From NCBI GenBank assembly GCA_016926575.1, contig JAFGOJ010000153.1, positions 1-8,444 on the forward strand: a stretch of DNA of 8,444 nucleotides, given 5' to 3'. The stretch's first letter is position 1, and each line of letters begins with the position of its first letter. Below, in pieces: positions 7,465 to 8,444 of the stretch. The notes beneath the pieces are model-generated. The model ran no database searches. It saw only the letters and a program-made list of their open reading frames with translations, and had not been told where the DNA came from. This stretch comes from Anaerolineae bacterium. GTDB lineage: Bacteria > Chloroflexota > Anaerolineae > B4-G1 > DUEL01. Both the position numbers and the translations under genes were made by a program.

Positions 7465-8288
7465 GTGCCACGCTTTTTATAGATCTTCGCCTTAGAGTCG
7501 ACCACCTCGAACTGCTCCTGCACATCCGAGAACTGGAGCGTCTCCTTGGTTCCCAGGCAGAGGAACCCCCCGTAGACCAAACTGTCGGCCAGCAGCTTCA
7601 GCACCCGATTCTGGAGCGTCTTGTCGAAATAGATCAACACGTTGCGGCAGAAAATCAGGTGCATCTCACCGAACACGCCGTCCGTGACCAGGTTGTGGTT
7701 AGCAAACGTGACGTTCTTCTTGAACACGGGATCGATAATAGCCGAGCCGTACTGGGCGTGATAGTAATCGGCGAACGAGCGCGTCCCGCCCGCCCGCTGA
7801 TAGTTCTCAGTATACTGGCGCATATCCTTCAGCGCGTAAATCCCTTCCCCGGCCTTCTCCAAAGCCGTCTCGTTGAAATCGGTAGCGAAAATCGTGGCCC
7901 GGTTGTACAGCCCCTCCTCTTGCAGCAGGATAGACAGGGAATAGACCTCCTCACCGGTCGCGCACCCGGCCACCCACACCTTGACGAAAGGATAGGTCTT
8001 GAGGTAGGGCGCGATGCGCTGGCGAACGGCCACGTAGACGTCGGGATCACGGAACATCTCGGTCACGGTGATGGAAAAATCATAGATCGCGGAGCGGGCA
8101 AACGCCTCGTCGTACAGCAGGGGGGCGATCAAGTCGCTGACATGCTCGTAGCGGTGCTTCGTCAGCAAGTGACGCACCCGCCGCCGCAGTGAGGCCCGGG
8201 CATAATGGCGGAAGTCGTACCCGTAGCGCCAGTAAATCGCCTCCAGAAACAGATCGATCTCTATCGATTCAACATCTTTTTCCTGCAT
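7461..8288 (-). CDS. cheR: CheR-type protein-glutamate O-methyltransferase
   Basis: This gene encodes a 275-residue cytosolic SAM-dependent methyltransferase that would methylate glutamate side chains on a sensory protein. Visible motifs are the N-terminal helical CheR segment (residues 9-45, with YGYDFRHYARASLRRR), the TVTEMFRDP motif (74-82), the SAM-binding loop VAGCATGEE (106-114), the acidic ATD (135-137) expected to contact SAM, and CRNVLIYF (214-221). Length matches free-standing CheR. The frame stays open upstream to 8426, but I chose the ATG at 8288. Family homology begins just after it, an AGGA lies 6 nt upstream of it, and a good promoter sits inside the putative extension. The stop overlaps the cheB start (GTGA). 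It is the first gene of an operon with cheB and three sensor proteins, and no chemoreceptor is nearby. Its substrate is therefore probably one of the operon's coiled-coil sensors, by analogy with RsbM acting on the hybrid kinase RsbK in Bacillus cereus. The family call is very secure; the substrate is inference. Confidence 0.95.
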   Translation of the reverse strand: MQEKDVESIEIDLFLEAIYWRYGYDFRHYARASLRRRVRHLLTKHRYEHVSDLIAPLLYDEAFARSAIYDFSITVTEMFRDPDVYVAVRQRIAPYLKTYPFVKVWVAGCATGEEVYSLSILLQEEGLYNRATIFATDFNETALEKAGEGIYALKDMRQYTENYQRAGGTRSFADYYHAQYGSAIIDPVFKKNVTFANHNLVTDGVFGEMHLIFCRNVLIYFDKTLQNRVLKLLADSLVYGGFLCLGTKETLQFSDVQEQFEVVDSKAKIYKKRGT

Positions 8289-8294
8289 ATTCCA

Positions 8295-8298
8295 TCCT
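8295..8298 (-). promoter_or_regulatory. Ribosome binding site favouring the cheR start at 8288
   Basis: AGGA is placed 6 nt before the ATG at 8288, within a longer purine-rich AGGATGGA. It supports the 275-residue form of CheR. A stronger AAGGAGG lies further upstream at 8321-8315 but is 26 nt from the ATG and only 2 nt from an in-frame TTG, so neither spacing is normal. Confidence 0.45.
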
Positions 8299-8335
8299 GG
8301 TCCCGAAAACAAGTCCTCCTTGCCCTTAAGCGTCG

Positions 8336-8363
8336 ATTGTACTATCGCTTCACTAAAAGTCAA
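8336..8363 (-). promoter_or_regulatory. Sigma70-type promoter of the cheR operon
   Basis: Read on the minus strand there is a -35 TTGACT (8363-8358), a 16-bp spacer and a -10 TACAAT (8341-8336). Each hexamer differs from the sigma70 consensus at one position. Transcription would start near 8329, giving a leader of about 40 nt before the cheR ATG at 8288. This is the only strong promoter-like pair I see ahead of the operon, and the surrounding sequence is more AT-rich than the coding DNA. It rests on motif match only. Confidence 0.6.
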
Positions 8364-8378
8364 TTCCTCACGGGAATT
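8362..8378. promoter_or_regulatory. Inverted repeat at the -35 element, possible operator
   Basis: AATTCC and GGAATT form a perfect 6-bp dyad around a 5-bp centre. It overlaps the upstream two bases of the -35 hexamer of the cheR promoter. A regulator bound here could block or contact RNA polymerase. The dyad is short and could be chance; no regulator gene in the window points to it. Confidence 0.25.
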
Positions 8379-8391
8379 CGAAGCGGTAGAA

Positions 8392-8436
8392 ACGCGAAAA
8401 CGCCTTACAGCGCCCAGACAAGCCACACACGCGAAA
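8392..8436. repeat. Short direct repeat upstream of the promoter
   Basis: ACGCGAAA occurs at 8392-8399 and again at 8429-8436, 37 bp apart start to start. Both copies are upstream of the -35 of the cheR promoter. They could be paired activator sites, but eight bases is short enough to arise by chance. Confidence 0.15.
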
Positions 8437-8444
8437 GCAAGGCA

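Noticed and set aside
8272..8295. Tiny eight-codon frame (ATG at 8295) overlapping the cheR start as a leader peptide
   Set aside because: It has no ribosome site at a usable distance, and frames this short are expected by chance.
8310..8321. TTG start of cheR next to the strong AAGGAGG
   Set aside because: The spacing is only 2 nt and the residues it would add do not look like CheR. The ATG at 8288 with AGGA at 6 nt fits better.

Overview
The window is GC-rich and holds one tightly packed five-gene operon read entirely from the minus strand. It also contains the operon's upstream promoter region (about 8289-8444) and a hairpin-rich downstream intergenic stretch (1-206). The lineage cannot be proven from the sequence. 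The six-helix membrane sensor followed by GAF, the REC-GAF-histidine kinase architecture and the GC-rich palindromic intergenic repeat resemble what I know from Chloroflexota (Roseiflexus/Anaerolineae-type genomes), so I infer that phylum with moderate to low confidence.

In transcription order, right to left, the genes are: (1) a CheR-type SAM-dependent protein-glutamate methyltransferase (8288-7461); (2) a CheB-type methylesterase with no receiver domain (7464-6868); (3) a membrane-anchored GAF sensor with flanking coiled coils and no kinase domain (6871-5561); (4) a large membrane hybrid histidine kinase with the same sensory half plus HisKA, HATPase and three receiver domains (5564-2064); (5) a soluble REC-GAF-HisKA-HATPase kinase (2051-207). 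The first three junctions are 4-bp stop/start overlaps and the last gap is about 12 bp, so all five are probably co-transcribed and translationally coupled. A sigma70-like promoter (TTGACT, 16 bp, TACAAT) sits just upstream of cheR. It lies inside what would otherwise be an N-terminal extension of that gene, which supports the shorter start.

There is no chemoreceptor, CheA, CheW, HPt protein or DNA-binding response regulator in the window. The simplest reading is that the CheR/CheB pair does not serve classical chemotaxis. It may instead reversibly methylate the glutamate-rich coiled coils of the two membrane GAF proteins, tuning the kinase and a multi-receiver phosphorelay. The kinase-less gene 3 is a clear paralogue of the sensory half of gene 4. 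It stops within the signalling coiled coil shortly before the point where the kinase core would begin, so it could act as a heterodimer partner or signal modulator. These functional links are inference; the domain calls rest on visible motifs.

The left end (1-206) has no credible gene. It holds two adjacent perfect GC-rich hairpins (a REP-like repeat) and a third perfect 12-bp hairpin after the last gene that may end transcription.
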